A DNA stretch of 64,000 nt from Chimonanthus salicifolius (GCA_013350335.1 CM023538.1:53984769-54048768); one strand, 5' to 3'. Positions 23,366 to 34,533 are shown, numbered from the stretch's first letter. Made by a program: numbers and translations. Notes: generated by a model from the sequence alone, not told the origin.

Positions 23366-26300
23366 CTTTCAAGAAAGTGGTTTGAAAAGAAAATGGATGT
23401 CATTTTTACTTGTATCATATATTTTTGCAGTTCTGCCTTCATGGCCCTTGCTGCAAGATTTCCTCTTCAATCAAGAAGTGCCAAACACAATGAAGGAAAG
23501 AGCAGAGCTGCCGAAGAGCAAGATGCATCTATCCTATACCCTGATGACTCCAACCAGCAGATTAAAGTGCCAAGTCATATGGTATTTGACACAGTTTCTA
23601 TGACGACAAATGAAGTTGAACCCTTTAAGGAGATGGGAAGCACCAATGAATTTTTTGGCAGCAATAAGAGCATCTGCATAAAAGACTGTTCTGAAGGAAA
23701 GCATTTAGTTGCCTGCCAGATTGGGTCACCAGAAAACAAAACAGAGACAGCCTTCACAGTAACAGAAAGTGCAAGTTTGATGGATCCTGAGGATAGGAGA
23801 ACAATGGAAGCTGTAGTTTCACCTCAATCCTTTATTTCATCTCAAAATTCAACAGAATCGATGGTCACTTTTCGAGCAGCTGATAGAATTGGATTAAGCT
23901 CAGATTCCAACTCTGAAGCGGAGGATTTAATGAACAGGCTGGAATATAATGACATCAATAGTTTTACTCCATTTATGGAGCTGCTGCAAATGGAAGGAGC
24001 AAACACATTCAAAGATTTTTTTGTGAATGGAAATGGGAACATACCGTACAAAAAGAACCTCGATGCTGCACAGAGAGAGTATGACAAGAAAAAACAATTG
24101 ATTGGTGCAGAATGCTGGCAAGGATCATATCCGTCCATCAACAATACCCACAGCAATCACCCCCAGGCACAACTGGTATTTAGTGGGATAGAAAGCAATG
24201 ACTCCAATAATCATTTGCATACAGGCCTTGTGTCCAGACCAGTAGAATTCCTAAGTGTGGACGCATCAGGAGAAGGAAGTAGATCCTCTTTGCCCTCAAC
24301 TGGTTCTGAAATCACAGAGATAAGAAATTGCTCTTACACAGGAAAAAGAACAAATATTGAAGCAGAGAGAGATAAATTTGTGGTTCAGGGAAAATCATTT
24401 TCAAATGTTCAAACTGCTCTTGCTGCTGATTCATGTACCCCATGCAAGCACCCATCAACCACCTTAGGTGCAAAAGTCTACACTGATTTTGATACTTCAA
24501 AAGGATCAACCTTGATGGAAAGCCAAACAGCCACAATGAGGAATAGGACTGAACCAAATCCAAAAGGTGACCTTTCTAGTTCCAAAAATGGACCCGCTGA
24601 AACGGGAAGAAGAGGGATGACAAAAGCAGAAAAAAGTAGAGCTTTTGACTGGGATAGTTTAAGAAAGCAAGCACAATGCAATGGTCCTAAAAAGGAAAGA
24701 AGCAGAAGTACAATGGATTCAGTGGACTGGGAAGCAATTCGATGTGCTGATGTTAAGGAAATCTCCAACACAATCAGAGAACGAGGAATGAACAACATGC
24801 TTTCAGAGAGAATTAAGGTAAACTTTTAAAGACATCAATTTCTCTGTCTGCTATACAAATTTTCCCTATCGTTCCAAAAATCCAGAATAAATTCAACAGG
24901 TAAATTTAACAGGCCACAGGAGAGGATTGACACCCCATTTTTATGGAGATAGGGAAGATGGATGACTAAGTAGTTTGATAGCTTTACACTAGCTCTGGTT
25001 AAGAAAACATTCCAAGAGAAGTCAGCCAGTTTCAAAGGATATTTCTATCAATTTCAAAAAGCAAAATGCTTAAATAAAATTCAGTTACAAACTTAATGAC
25101 ATACCAAGTCAAATGAATTATGCAGGATTTCCTCAATCGACTGGTTAGAGAACATGGAAGCATCGACCTTGAATGGTTAAGAGATGTGCCCCCCGACAAA
25201 GTAAAGTAAGAGCTAGTACACATTTGCATCTATTGCTCATGAGCATATTAAATATTTAGCCAACATGTGTATTGTTAGTGCATGAAATTTTGCAGGTAAA
25301 TAAGAAACCAAGGCTACATCAAATCAACCAATTTGATATTTTAACATTTTTGTCATCCACTTCATTTTGGTGGTTGTTCTGTTGGTTGCTAATTGCATGT
25401 CCCTGATGACGCAGTTCATCAACAAGTTCAATCCTGCTAATAGCTATCATTTTAATGTATTTTTTTTATTTCCAGGGATTACTTGTTAAGCATTCGAGGG
25501 TTGGGACTAAAAAGTGTTGAATGTGTGCGCCTTTTAACCCTTCACCATCTTGCATTCCCAGTAAGATACATAGCTACAAAATATTCTCACTATATTGAAT
25601 TGATATAGAAAAGAAACCAGAACTTACACTGGGATTGTCCTGTTGCCACAAGGTTGACACAAATGTTGGTCGAATATGTGTGAGACTGGGATGGGTGCCA
25701 ATTCAACCATTGCCTGAATCCCTTCAGTTGCACCTGCTAGAACTGTAAGTGTTCACTTGCCAACAAATTGATCAAATTAAATTTTCCATTATAAGAAGCA
25801 TGCTGAAGGTGCAAGCATTATCCATATCACTAATATGTTTTATCATTGCCTATTTAATCCATTTTTCCCCTTCCAAGGTATCCGATGTTGGAGACCATTC
25901 AAAAGTATCTCTGGCCTCGACTATGTAAACTGGATCAACGGACATTGTAAACTCAGAAAATCACCTTGCAATTATTTTTCATTGAGTATTTTCTGTAAGA
26001 ACATTATAATTCATTGTAACTGAACTAAGTATATCACCATCATGCATATCCACAGGTATGAGCTACATTATCAAATGATCACTTTCGGGAAGGTATATTC
26101 ATGTACTTTCAGATAGCAGCAGTCATTTCTCTTCATTTCTGCAGTAAATAACCATTTGCAAGGCTACTTGCAGCTAAATTATTTTAGTTTATTGTAGGTT
26201 TTCTGTACGAAGAGCAAGCCAAATTGTAATGCATGTCCAATGAGAGGAGAGTGTAAACATTTCGCGAGTGCATTTGCAAGGTTTGCTACTTAACCAGACC

Positions 26301-27797
26301 AATTTACTAGTTAATGCACCTGATACAATTAACACTAGTAAGAAGTTCAAATACATCATGAAAACAGTGACATTTTCAATGCACTGATACAAACTGGCAG
26401 CAGTAAGGAGTCACATGCATCATGAAAATAGTGACATTTTCCTGTGATAATACAGGTTATTTGCATGTAGTTCATAGCAAATTTAAAAGAACTGACCCAC
26501 CACTTCTAAAGCTGTACAGCTTCCTAAAGCTGTACAGCTTCCTACTTCTATGTCTGAGTTGAGCTTCCCAATTGTCAGGCCTGTCTCTACTACTACTACT
26601 ACTACTGATCTTGGAAATCTTCACAAAGAAAAAAATCTTAGGGCAGCTATCCGAAGAAGAGTATAGGTTCATGACTCACATGACTTGTAACCTAAGATGG
26701 CCTTCTAGTTTTATGTCTGAGTTGCGCTTCTCGGTTGTCAGGCCAATACCCATGCATTGTAAAAACCAGACAGCTATCCTTATTGCCGCTCATCCTGTTT
26801 TTACACAAGAACAAAGTGCATATTAAAGTTAATTGTCATTTTGTTTGTGAAAAAGTCACTTCTAGTGTCATCTCTACTCCATGTATTGCCTCTAGACATC
26901 AAGTAGAAGATGTGTTTACTGAGGCTCTTGGGAAGGGTAGCTACAACGACATTACATCCAAGTGAGGTAACACTAACATCTATGCACTAACTTGGGAAGG
27001 GAAAGAGAGAAGGGGGAAGGAAGCACAGAAAGGATTAATGTATGACACGTGCATATAATGCACATGTTTGTGTGGGCTCATTAGTAGTATATTATACAAT
27101 AAGACTATGAGAAACATTATGGGAATATTTTGTTGCAATAAAGAGATTATGGGGATAATTTAGGAACAAAACATGATTCCAAGTTGACCAGATTAATATC
27201 ATGACCTTTAACTATCATTTGCATTATCAATTTGACTAACTAGTATCAAACATTTTTCTCCTATTTAAAGGTTAAAGAAAACTTGTTTCATTAACAGATT
27301 AAATACCAAGTGGTACATGCCAGAAAATGTAGTGGTTGCTATAAATCATTATTAAGGTCATTTTCATAAAATCTTACAATTTGTCATCTTGTAATGGACT
27401 ACTTAAAATCAGATATACAAGATGAAGTACCAATATATGCTATATGCAGATAAAATAGTATTAATTCGTGAAACAAGAAATCAAATGAATGAGAAATTGG
27501 AATTATGGAGGAAATCCTTAGAGAATAATAGGTTAACAATTAGAAAAGCAAAGACAGAATATATGGAGTTCGACTTTAGTGGTTTAGAGAACATAGAATA
27601 ACCAATTAAAATCAAGAACAACTTGTTATTGCATAGTCATGAATTCAAACACTTGGGGGCAATTACTAAACCAAAAAAAGGAATCTAGATATAGCAACTA
27701 GGATGGGAGCGGGGTGGGTCAAGTGTAGGCAACCTTGAAAGTATCCCCAATAGATGGAAAATGGAGAGAACCATTAAGGTGGTTTTGGGAACATGTG

Positions 27798-27841
<44 letters not shown>

Positions 27842-30800
27842 CAAGTAGAATGCCCAGGAGAAATTTCTCTGCTACCCAAAAGAAAAAAAAAAATTCCACA
27901 CCCATAACGATAGACAAACTAAGATCGCAAAACAGTCTAGATTTTAAAATAATGCATGCATACACAGGTTACACCCAACCAAATATATACATTATTTAAT
28001 GCATTTACATAGTGTTTATCAACATGCAAGTTGAAAATACGAGATTAAAGGGACAATTCATTAAACATAAACTGACACACCTATTTCCTGTTCAGTGCAA
28101 GGCTTGCCCTTCCAGGTCCGGAGGAGAGAGGTTTAGTGAGTTCAGCCGTTCCTGTCGCAACAGAACAAGGTTACAAACTGGTTATCAATACAACACTACT
28201 ACCTCCACTAGAGCAGAACCCACGTTCACATGTAGGATCTGGAATTAAACAGTGTGAACCTATCATTGAAGAACCAGCTACACCAGAACCAGAATGTGTA
28301 GACTCTTCAGAAAGTGCTATCGAAGATGCTTTTTGGACAGAGGACCCTGATGAAATTCCTACAATTAGGCTAAACCTTGAGGAGTTCAGCCAGAATGTTC
28401 ATAACTATATGCAAGAAAGCTCTGAACACCAAGATTGTGATATGTCAAAGGCTTTAGTTGTATTAACTCAAGAGGCTGCTTCCATCCCAATGCCCAAGCT
28501 AAAGAATGTCAGTCGGCTAAGAACAGAGCACCAAGTGTAAGTACATCTTTGGCTTACATCAGCATTACCATTCACATGTAGGTATTTAATATTCAATATA
28601 AATCAAGAACGTAATAGAAATTGATAAAAAAATAACAATGAATGTTTCTCATATAAAAATATGAAATGTTGATATGTTGATAAACTTGGAAAGAATGTAT
28701 TGATCAATTAAAGGGGATCAATTGAATCACTGTTTCAAGAAATATGAGACATCTAATTCGTACTAGTAAGAGATCTATTCATTGATAAGAAAAAGAGAAA
28801 AAGTGAACGGTCATTGATTGATGATAAAATAGAAATTCAGGTTGTGAAAAGTGATTCTATTGATGAGGAAGAAAGAGAATTGCCGGTTCAGTTCTCTACC
28901 TTAGCGATGGAAAAAGGTGGGGGTAATAGTTCTCATTTACCATCTCATGGAAAATCCTTCTCTCTGCTTAGCCCTATCCCCTTCTAGGGTTATGTTAGTG
29001 ATAAGCTCTATAGGAACTAGATTATCCTATTTGGTCAAATACCTAGTAATAGATTCCAATTTCCCTTTCATTAGGGTGTTTCTGAACAAGTTTCTGAATG
29101 ACAAGCCTAAAGGTTATGTTATTAGTGATATCAATTTTCCCTCAAGTTCCCATTTCTTGGGTTGGGTATTTGTTTTCTTGGGTTAATGGGGTTCTACAAT
29201 CCTCCCCCTTCATAGGCCTGGTCTTTTGGCCTCTCTCCCTGTACTTGTGAACTTCTTGTGCCCTTAATAAAAAAATTATCAGTTCAAAAATAATAATATT
29301 GAACAACTCATTCAACATTATAATGCCATCTTTAGATTGCGACATTGAGTTAATATGGTGTTCTTTAAAATGACATATGACCAATTCTTATTATTACTTC
29401 CTGCAGCTATGAACTTCCAGATTCGCATCCTCTTCTAGCAGGGGTGAGTCATTTCTCAAACATATATTTGAGCATCGTATTGGAATGATGTTGCACACAA
29501 ACCCTTTTCCTAATTTGTTTACAATCATAAAAATTGCAGTGGGACCAAAGAGAACCCGATGATCCATGTTCATACCTTCTTGCTATTTGGACACCAGGTA
29601 AGGATCAAACATTGGAGATGAAACATGTATATAGACATCCACTTCTAAAATTTATCAGTAGTTTTTTGACTAATCAAATACAATGTCTAACAGGTGAAAC
29701 TGCACAGTCCACAGAACCGCCTGAAATTTGTTGTGCCTCCCAAAATTCAGGCAATCTATGCAGCAAGAAGACATGCTTCACCTGCAACAGCACACGAGAA
29801 ACAAATGCCCAAACAGTCAGAGGCACAATTCTGGTGAGAAACTACCACAGCCATATACTTTGATCTCCTTCTTATTTACTGCAAAGATAAAATAAAATTA
29901 GTTCTTGAAAAAATATTTGAATTGTATTGATCTTGCAGATACCATGTAGGACAGCAATGAGAGGGAGTTTTCCACTCAATGGAACCTATTTTCAAGTAAA
30001 TGAGGTAGATATGAATTCTTACAAGCAGCAATTCACTTACATTTGGAAGAATTTCTCAGAGATAAATGCCCCAATAAAGAGTTTAGAATTCAACTCCAAA
30101 CAAATACAACAAGAAAAAAGTTCCATATTTGGCTTGAGCACAACAATAACACCAATCATATTTTTAATTAAGAATAAGACATGCTTTATCTAGGTACCCA
30201 TTGTTAATTAGCCAGACTTATTCTGGATAGAATTTCTTTGTTGGAACATTCAATTTGTCATCACATCTGATTATGTCTTTGGTTCAATTTCCATTCCTAC
30301 TTTTCTAAACCACTATACTTACATTTGATAAAATTCCCTCCCATTCCTGCACCCAAATCCCATCACCCCCACATCCCAATGCCAATTTGTGCAACTAACC
30401 ATTTGATAGCATAAATTAATCAATATTGTTGTCATGCAGGTGTTTGCTGATCATGATACAAGCCTTCAGCCAATTGATATTCCAAGAGCATGGGTATGGA
30501 ATCTGCCTAGACGAACAGTGTATTTCGGAACCTCAATACCAACAATATTTAAAGGTAAAATTGCAAATACTACAGACGAAAGGGATAATTTGACATCCTC
30601 AATCACAATACAGGTGATGCATATACTAATTTCAAACTATTGCGTATAATGTAGGTCTAACCACTGAGGAAATTCAACAATGCTTCTGGAGAGGTATGAA
30701 ATGGAAAACCCTTTTAACATTAAAAATCAGATTGCTACATGGCAAAAGATAAGTAGTACACGTCAAATGCATGACATTTAAAAAAAGAAGTTTCAGAGAA

Positions 30801-33800
30801 ACATAGATACAGCTTTAGCATAAACAGAAACTAATATGAGGACAAAACAACAAAGGAGGAAAAACCTATTTTGTTCTCTCCTTCTCCCCTTCTGAAAGGC
30901 GCAGACTTCTCTTTCTTTCCTCTTTAGGATGGGAAAAACAAGGACAGAAGATAACGTAACAATAGGTAATTAGAAGGCTCCTCTGGTGCAAATGGAGGGA
31001 ATGAAAAAGAATCCTAAAATTTACATGATGGTGATTTTTTTTTTTTGGTAAAATAGCTTGAAACAAAAACCTATACCCATAACACTATTTAATTGGTTGC
31101 ATCATGGATGGCTTGAATGCCAAGGCACTATTTGGAAGAATCCTCAAACATATTTATTCTTATACTATAATTATTAAAGCAATGTTATTGAGAAAAATTT
31201 TGATCCAACAGTATTGATCAGAAAGTTCATTATCATCAAAGCCTTATCAAATCTATTTCGTTATGTTTCTGACTTCCACTTTCTACCTAGCCTATCACAA
31301 ATCATATTCTCCATCATTCCACAATCTAGCATGTCTTTTCATGCCACATCAGTCAAGGCGTTTAACGGACTTCCCCTTCTACTACTCCCTTGTACTTCAG
31401 ACCCTTCGATATGCTACTTGTGTGGTTATCAATGTATGTTGCCAAACTACAAGACACAGAGGAAAGAAAAAACTTGAGATGAGAAACCACAAATGAGAAC
31501 ATAAGGAAGAATAAACCAAAATTTATTCCCTACGTGTACGAGGCCCTCAGCACATTTCTCCAAAATCAGCAAAAAACACTTTTAGAAGCACTCATTGCCA
31601 AAACAGAATAGGTGATTTGATGTCTCATTTCCTTCTTACTTAAAGTGCATATTCTCAATCATACAAGCTAAGATCTCAGAGAGGATTGAGTTTCATCTTA
31701 GCAACCAAAATCCTAGGATTTATCTCTTAAGGTCCAATTTGTTTTATACCCAGAAGACAGCAAAGGCAGATGAAACCACAGTTTTCTTCACATTATATTA
31801 AAGAAATACATGACCTTTAAAAAAAATATATTAAAGAAACATAAAATACCAATCCATCGTCATACACAATACTCCCAAAACTGCCCAAAAGGATAATATA
31901 AACTCCCCATCACCGAAAATGAAGGAAAAAGATGACTACCCCTTTCTTATTAGCATTCAAGACCACGTCCTCTAGCATCACATGCAATATTCCAAAGTCC
32001 GAAGGAGAAGATACTCCAAACTCTCCATCACAGTAAATGAAGGACAAGGGGTGATTACCCATTTCTTTTGGTTTTTAAGGGCACATCCTTTTGCATTCAA
32101 AAACCATATCGAGATTTGAACTTCATGCTTATCTACCAAAAGAAAAGTTCATGTGTCCATAATACGGATATAGATGTATCAAGTCTATGAAACAGACACG
32201 AGGATAAGTAGCAAAACAATGCAACCCACTTTGTCACTTTTAATGACAGTTTTATATGGAACTGTTCTAAACATTGCTTATCAAAGCATGCCACAAAAAG
32301 GAAATGGATGAAAGTTGTGGATAACACATACTCTTACTCCTCCTTTTTATACCTCCAAGTTCCAATGGAACCATCATTCAGTTCCATGTGACTTGCCATC
32401 ATCAAATCAAAGGGGACCAAAGATTATTCAAGTTAAAACAGATGCAAGCAATATAGCAAAGGATAAAGAGACAGCCAATGGGGTAAAAAGCACTTTAAAG
32501 TAGTTAGTAATGCTAATTTTTCAGACATGCTTTTGGCCTGCAAGAGCATAAATAGTGAAGAACGTAATAACCGACAAGTCTGCCAGCCAGAAACCTATTG
32601 TTCAGAATAAAACTGTTAAATAATGTGGATTCACCGTGATTCAGTTGATTGCTTTTCATAATCACCCTCCCAGTATCATCAAGCATAGCATCCAATTACT
32701 TTGTGTCTTTAGGAGTTTGTCTTACACCTCATGAATGTGATACAGTTGGTTTCTTTCCATTACCAGACTGCCAGATCATCAGCATATTGAACCTTTGATG
32801 TGCAATTTTAGGGAATCATTAATTGTGATGTTCATAGGAATGGTCTGTTTTCTAGAAATCCATGTATGAAATAGATTTGCATTGGCAGAGATCCCCAGGT
32901 CAAAGAAAAGCCTTGGTCTAGCAGAATTTTTAACTAATTACCTCAAATATTGGTTTGAGGGGTTGTTTGACAGCAGTTTTTATTTGCTTTTTTACTTTAT
33001 CCTCTCCTTTCTTTTTCATGTTGTTCCTTCTTTTCTTTTTAAGTCTGATCTCTTTTAGACCTATCTTCTATTTATTTATTTTTTGAGGTCCAAAGGTGTC
33101 CAGACATCGCACCCGACTAGTCCCCCGGAGTATGTGAAAACTCTCTGTCCATGATGGAACATTACTCTATACATAATCCCATGGGAAGTGGCCCTTCATT
33201 GGGGCTCCCATGGTTTGAACCGAAGACCTCCCTCTAGAGATCTTGCTCCCAAACCAACTGGGATAACCCCTTGGGGTTAGACCTATCTTCTATTGATGTA
33301 CTTGGTTATTTCTTATGAATGAATTACATGTGTTACTGCTAAAAAAAGTAGCCTCATGTTGAGCACCAGTCAATCATCTATCCTCATGCTTGACAAACTG
33401 TAAATCATCTTACCAGGTACTTAGAATGTTCATGTATATGTGAACCTGCAAGAACCAAGGCCTACAAACTTCTGAGTTACTTCAACATTTTGGAAACCAT
33501 GAGAGTCATGTCAACTTCTTTTTTTGAAAATAAAAAGGACATTTTGGAAAATATAAGTGAAGCTTTCTGATAATCAACAAAATGGAGCCCAGCCTTCTAT
33601 GGCACGTGTTAAATAAGACAGTCAAGGCAGAGGCCAACTTGTCGGACATTTTTGCTAATGTGACCTCACCCATATCCTGCCTAATGTGAGCCTACACTCG
33701 GGTCAGTGAAAGCATGATTTGAATCTAAAATAAAATTTATGAGACTTACCCAAGTTGTCCGGGCTTCAAGCCAACAAATTTCTTGCAATGCCACCAAAGC

Positions 33801-34111
33801 CATAATTGGTGGAGACCAAGGACAGCCTCATATTCAGTTCTGCAATTACAAAACTAAGGTTTGAAAATAAGAATCTGATTATGCATGCTGTTAACCAGAG
33901 GTCAAATTTGTGTTTGAGCCTTGCCCTCTCTATATCAATTCCAATTCTAGATTCATGCCTTCATTGCTTTTGCTGTTAATGTCTTGCAGGATTTGTTTGT
34001 GTGAGGGGATTTGACCAAAAATCCCGAGCACCTCGTCCCCTGGTAGCAAGATTGCACTTTCCAGCCAGCAAGTTAGTGAGAACAAAAAAGACAACAGCAG
34101 AGTTGGCGTAG
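14339..34111 (+). CDS. DME: DEMETER/ROS1-family 5-methylcytosine DNA glycosylase (DME-like), 18 exons
   Basis: This is a bifunctional DNA glycosylase/lyase of the plant DME/ROS1 family, which removes 5-methylcytosine from DNA in the nucleus and so starts active demethylation. The exons I infer are 14339-14962, 15062-18599, 23208-23298, 23431-24817, 25126-25205, 25476-25560, 25653-25744, 25878-25946, 26056-26092, 26198-26280, 28102-28536, 29407-29443, 29540-29597, 29694-29833, 29939-30004, 30440-30554, 30655-30693 and 33990-34111. All introns are GT-AG, and from exon 2 every phase matches up to TAG at 34109-34111. Recognised in order: KRKKHRPKV basic block, domain A, split HhH-GPD glycosylase with Lys and Asp, Cys4 iron-sulfur motif, permuted CXXC and RRM-like domains. 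C-terminal details ([31 protein letters not shown]) look closer to DME than to ROS1. At about 2,365 residues it is longer than usual because of an N-terminal repeat. Exon 1 carries frame disruptions; see its own entry. Confidence 0.93.
15062..18599 (+). CDS. DME: DME-like exon 2: repeat region, basic block, domain A
   Basis: The acceptor CTGCAG precedes TGFPVPYH, which is followed by DPPTPDRSW, both typical of the family's N-terminal part. Eight tandem units of about 49 residues follow (15302-about 16396). Then come the conserved [11 protein letters not shown] block (about 16514-16546) with KRKYVRK, RRALNFN (about 16732), a long low-complexity linker, and domain A from about 18259 ([16 protein letters not shown], then [17 protein letters not shown], ending MHLVQ). 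The exon closes at CAAG|GTACCT, phase 1. Confidence 0.92.
15302..16396 (+). repeat. DME: Coding minisatellite: 8 tandem units of about 147 bp in the DME-like exon
   Basis: Units begin at 15302, 15440, 15563, 15710, 15857, 16004, 16151 and 16295, with spacings of 138, 123, 147, 147, 147, 147 and 144 bp. All are multiples of three. Each starts with [15 protein letters not shown] or a variant, followed by a DS.Q..VPSTP.KEIPK-like stretch and a [14 protein letters not shown] linker. Copies differ at many positions but keep the frame. Arabidopsis DME and ROS1 have no such block that I know of. Confidence 0.9.
18841..22450 (-). mobile_element. Decayed RTE-type LINE, antisense in DME-like intron 2
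   Basis: On the minus strand, an endonuclease remnant is readable at about 21939-22450 (DFAMPFDL, then [15 protein letters not shown]). Reverse transcriptase follows at about 19963-20290 ([46 protein letters not shown]). A (CAT)n run at 18845-18862 fits the simple-repeat tail of RTE elements. Frames are broken throughout. About 20340-21900 is not readable as LINE and may hold other insertions. The element accounts for most of the 4.6-kb intron 18600-23207. Confidence 0.75.
22583..22612. repeat. (AG)15 microsatellite in intron 2
   Basis: An uninterrupted AG run of about 30 bp inside the 18600-23207 intron. Confidence 0.9.
23208..23298 (+). CDS. DME: DME-like exon 3: start of the glycosylase domain
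   Basis: Translates to [19 protein letters not shown], then [10 protein letters not shown], the near-invariant opening of the family's glycosylase domain. Acceptor ATCACAG, donor GAG|GTAAAC. Enters with two bases and leaves with two, matching both neighbours. Confidence 0.95.
23309..23360. repeat. (CT)26 microsatellite just after the exon 3 donor
   Basis: A perfect CT run of 52 bp starts 10 bp inside the 132-bp intron 23299-23430 and fills about 40% of it. Confidence 0.95.
23431..24817 (+). CDS. DME: DME-like exon 4: glycosylase domain with variable insert
   Basis: Starts [15 protein letters not shown], runs through the poorly conserved insert characteristic of DME-family glycosylase domains, and returns to conserved sequence at about 24646 ([29 protein letters not shown]). 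Ends LSERIK|GTAAAC in phase 0. It is one open frame of 462 codons plus the split codon. Confidence 0.95.
25126..25205 (+). CDS. DME: DME-like exon 5
   Basis: Encodes [18 protein letters not shown], then RDVPPDKV. Acceptor TATGCAG. The donor GTAAGA at 25206 is chosen because it keeps the next exon in frame as KDYLLSIRG. Confidence 0.93.
25476..25560 (+). CDS. DME: DME-like exon 6: helix-hairpin-helix with catalytic lysine
   Basis: Encodes [20 protein letters not shown], then TLHHLAFP. The Lys codon at 25510-25512 (LGLKS) corresponds to the family's catalytic lysine, which forms the Schiff base with the abasic sugar. Donor GTAAGA, phase 0. Confidence 0.95.
25653..25744 (+). CDS. DME: DME-like exon 7: catalytic aspartate
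   Basis: Encodes [20 protein letters not shown], then [10 protein letters not shown]. The Asp codon at 25656-25658 is the conserved GPD aspartate that activates the catalytic lysine. Acceptor CACAAG, donor GTAAGT. Confidence 0.95.
25878..25946 (+). CDS. DME: DME-like exon 8
   Basis: Encodes [20 protein letters not shown], then RT. Acceptor TTCCAAG, donor GTAAAC. Part of the glycosylase fold after the HhH-GPD core. Confidence 0.93.
26056..26092 (+). CDS. DME: DME-like exon 9
   Basis: A 37-bp exon encoding [12 protein letters not shown]. Acceptor TCCACAG, donor GTATAT. Its phases join exons 8 and 10 exactly. Confidence 0.93.
26198..26280 (+). CDS. DME: DME-like exon 10: iron-sulfur cluster motif
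   Basis: Encodes [20 protein letters not shown], then HFASAFA. Cys codons at 26204, 26225, 26234 and 26252 form C-x6-C-x2-C-x5-C, the 4Fe-4S ligands shared with endonuclease III and required in DME/ROS1. Acceptor TTGTAG. Confidence 0.95.
27418..27720 (+). mobile_element. RTE LINE reverse-transcriptase fragment in intron 10
   Basis: On the + strand the translation reads [20 protein letters not shown], then ELWRKSL and [12 protein letters not shown]. This matches the 'YADDIVLI.ETR....KLE.WR..LE......KTEYM' segment of RTE-type reverse transcriptases. The second Asp of the catalytic YADD is Lys here, and stops follow. It lies in the same orientation as the host gene inside the 26281-28101 intron. 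Confidence 0.75.
27801..27837. repeat. (GA)n microsatellite in intron 10
   Basis: About 37 bp of uninterrupted GA, close to the end of the RTE fragment. Confidence 0.9.
28102..28536 (+). CDS. DME: DME-like exon 11: linker and start of domain B
   Basis: Encodes [18 protein letters not shown], a variable linker, then [14 protein letters not shown] and [16 protein letters not shown], closing with [14 protein letters not shown]. The EPIIEEP and DPDEIPTI blocks are family hallmarks. Acceptor TGCAAG, donor GTAAGT. Confidence 0.94.
28537..29406 (+). other. DME: Intron 11 of the DME-like gene
   Basis: An 870-bp intron between the DME-like exons with no transposon signature that I recognise. Confidence 0.7.
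29407..29443 (+). CDS. DME: DME-like exon 12
   Basis: A 37-bp exon encoding [12 protein letters not shown]. Acceptor CCTGCAG, donor GTGAGT, ends in phase 0. Confidence 0.92.
29540..29597 (+). CDS. DME: DME-like exon 13
   Basis: Encodes [19 protein letters not shown], the conserved REPDDP block. Acceptor ATTGCAG, donor GTAAGG, ends in phase 1. Confidence 0.93.
29694..29833 (+). CDS. DME: DME-like exon 14: permuted CXXC unit
   Basis: Encodes a Cys-rich stretch ([19 protein letters not shown]) and then QTVRGTIL. The CxxC-type cysteines correspond to the permuted CXXC unit found C-terminal to the glycosylase in this family. Acceptor CTAACAG, donor GTGAGA. Confidence 0.93.
29939..30004 (+). CDS. 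DME: DME-like exon 15
   Basis: Encodes [19 protein letters not shown], then VNE, nearly invariant across the family. Both ends are in phase 0. Confidence 0.95.
30440..30554 (+). CDS. DME: DME-like exon 16: RRM-like domain
   Basis: Encodes [20 protein letters not shown], then [18 protein letters not shown], the start of the RRM-like C-terminal domain. Acceptor ATGCAG, donor GTAAAA. Confidence 0.94.
30655..30693 (+). CDS. DME: DME-like exon 17
   Basis: A 39-bp exon encoding [12 protein letters not shown] and part of the flanking Gly codons. Acceptor ATGTAG, donor GTATGA. A near-identical piece of this exon recurs at about 43021-43048. Confidence 0.93.
30694..33055 (+). other. DME: Intron 17 of the DME-like gene, unique part
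   Basis: The first 2.4 kb of the 3.3-kb last intron. Apart from a likely RTE 3' fragment (31226-31450), I see no coding or repeat structure. Confidence 0.5.
31226..31450 (-). mobile_element. Probable RTE LINE 3'-end fragment, antisense
   Basis: The + strand reads ATTATCATCAAAGCCTTATC and then TTCTACCTAGCCTATCACAA. This resembles the inverse of the 3' untranslated end of plant RTE elements and echoes 18850-18990. No coding part is present. Confidence 0.4.
33073..33277 (-). mobile_element. tRNA-derived SINE with 17-bp target duplication, in last DME-like intron
   Basis: The element is flanked by TAGACCTATCTTCTATT at 33056-33072 and 33278-33294 (perfect, 17 bp). On the minus strand the head holds ATCCCAGTTGGTTTGGGAGC (A-box-like) and CGGTTCAAACC (B-box), as in a Pol III tRNA-type promoter. 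It ends in an A/T-rich tail (AAAAAATAAATAAAT). The perfect duplication suggests a fairly recent insertion. Confidence 0.85.
33990..34111 (+). CDS. DME: DME-like exon 18, C-terminus and stop
   Basis: Encodes [20 protein letters not shown], then [19 protein letters not shown], and stops at TAG 34109-34111. The final FxCVRGF...[15 protein letters not shown] block is the family's C-terminal signature. Acceptor CTTGCAG. Confidence 0.95.
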
Positions 34112-34527
34112 GATGCAATAAAGGGCTTGGAGACATGACCAGGATCTGACAATTCGATGGCAACTATCTGACCAGAAATTTGGTGTTAATCAATGGCACC
34201 TTTTAACATGGGGCACACTCCACTTGCAACAAGCACCTGCAGGGGGCAACTTCTGGTTAATCTATAAGATCCAACACAGTAACAGGGCTCCCAGTCTGTA
34301 CATGAATAACATTATATTTGTTTCATCACATGCTCGAATTCGAGCTATTCTTCAAAAAAGGGAAAAATATACAGAGGCAATCACCCCCTCTGATGTCAAA
34401 CATGTGTAAGGGGGAGGTGCTTGCACAAATCCATCATTCATTTTTTAAGTCAAGACACCCTTTAGAGTAGTCAAACTGTAACAGATCCTGGACACTACAA
34501 TTTTCCCTGACTTGTACAACAAAAAGC

Positions 34528-34533
34528 AATAAA
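34528..34533 (+). terminator. DME: Candidate polyadenylation signal of the DME-like gene
   Basis: AATAAA lies 417 bp after the stop codon, followed by T-rich and TTGT-containing sequence. It is the first canonical hexamer downstream, and the assignment is positional only. Confidence 0.4.

Noticed and set aside
22583..27837. CRISPR-like or satellite array from the GA/CT runs
   Set aside because: They are plain dinucleotide microsatellites in introns, with no spacer structure.
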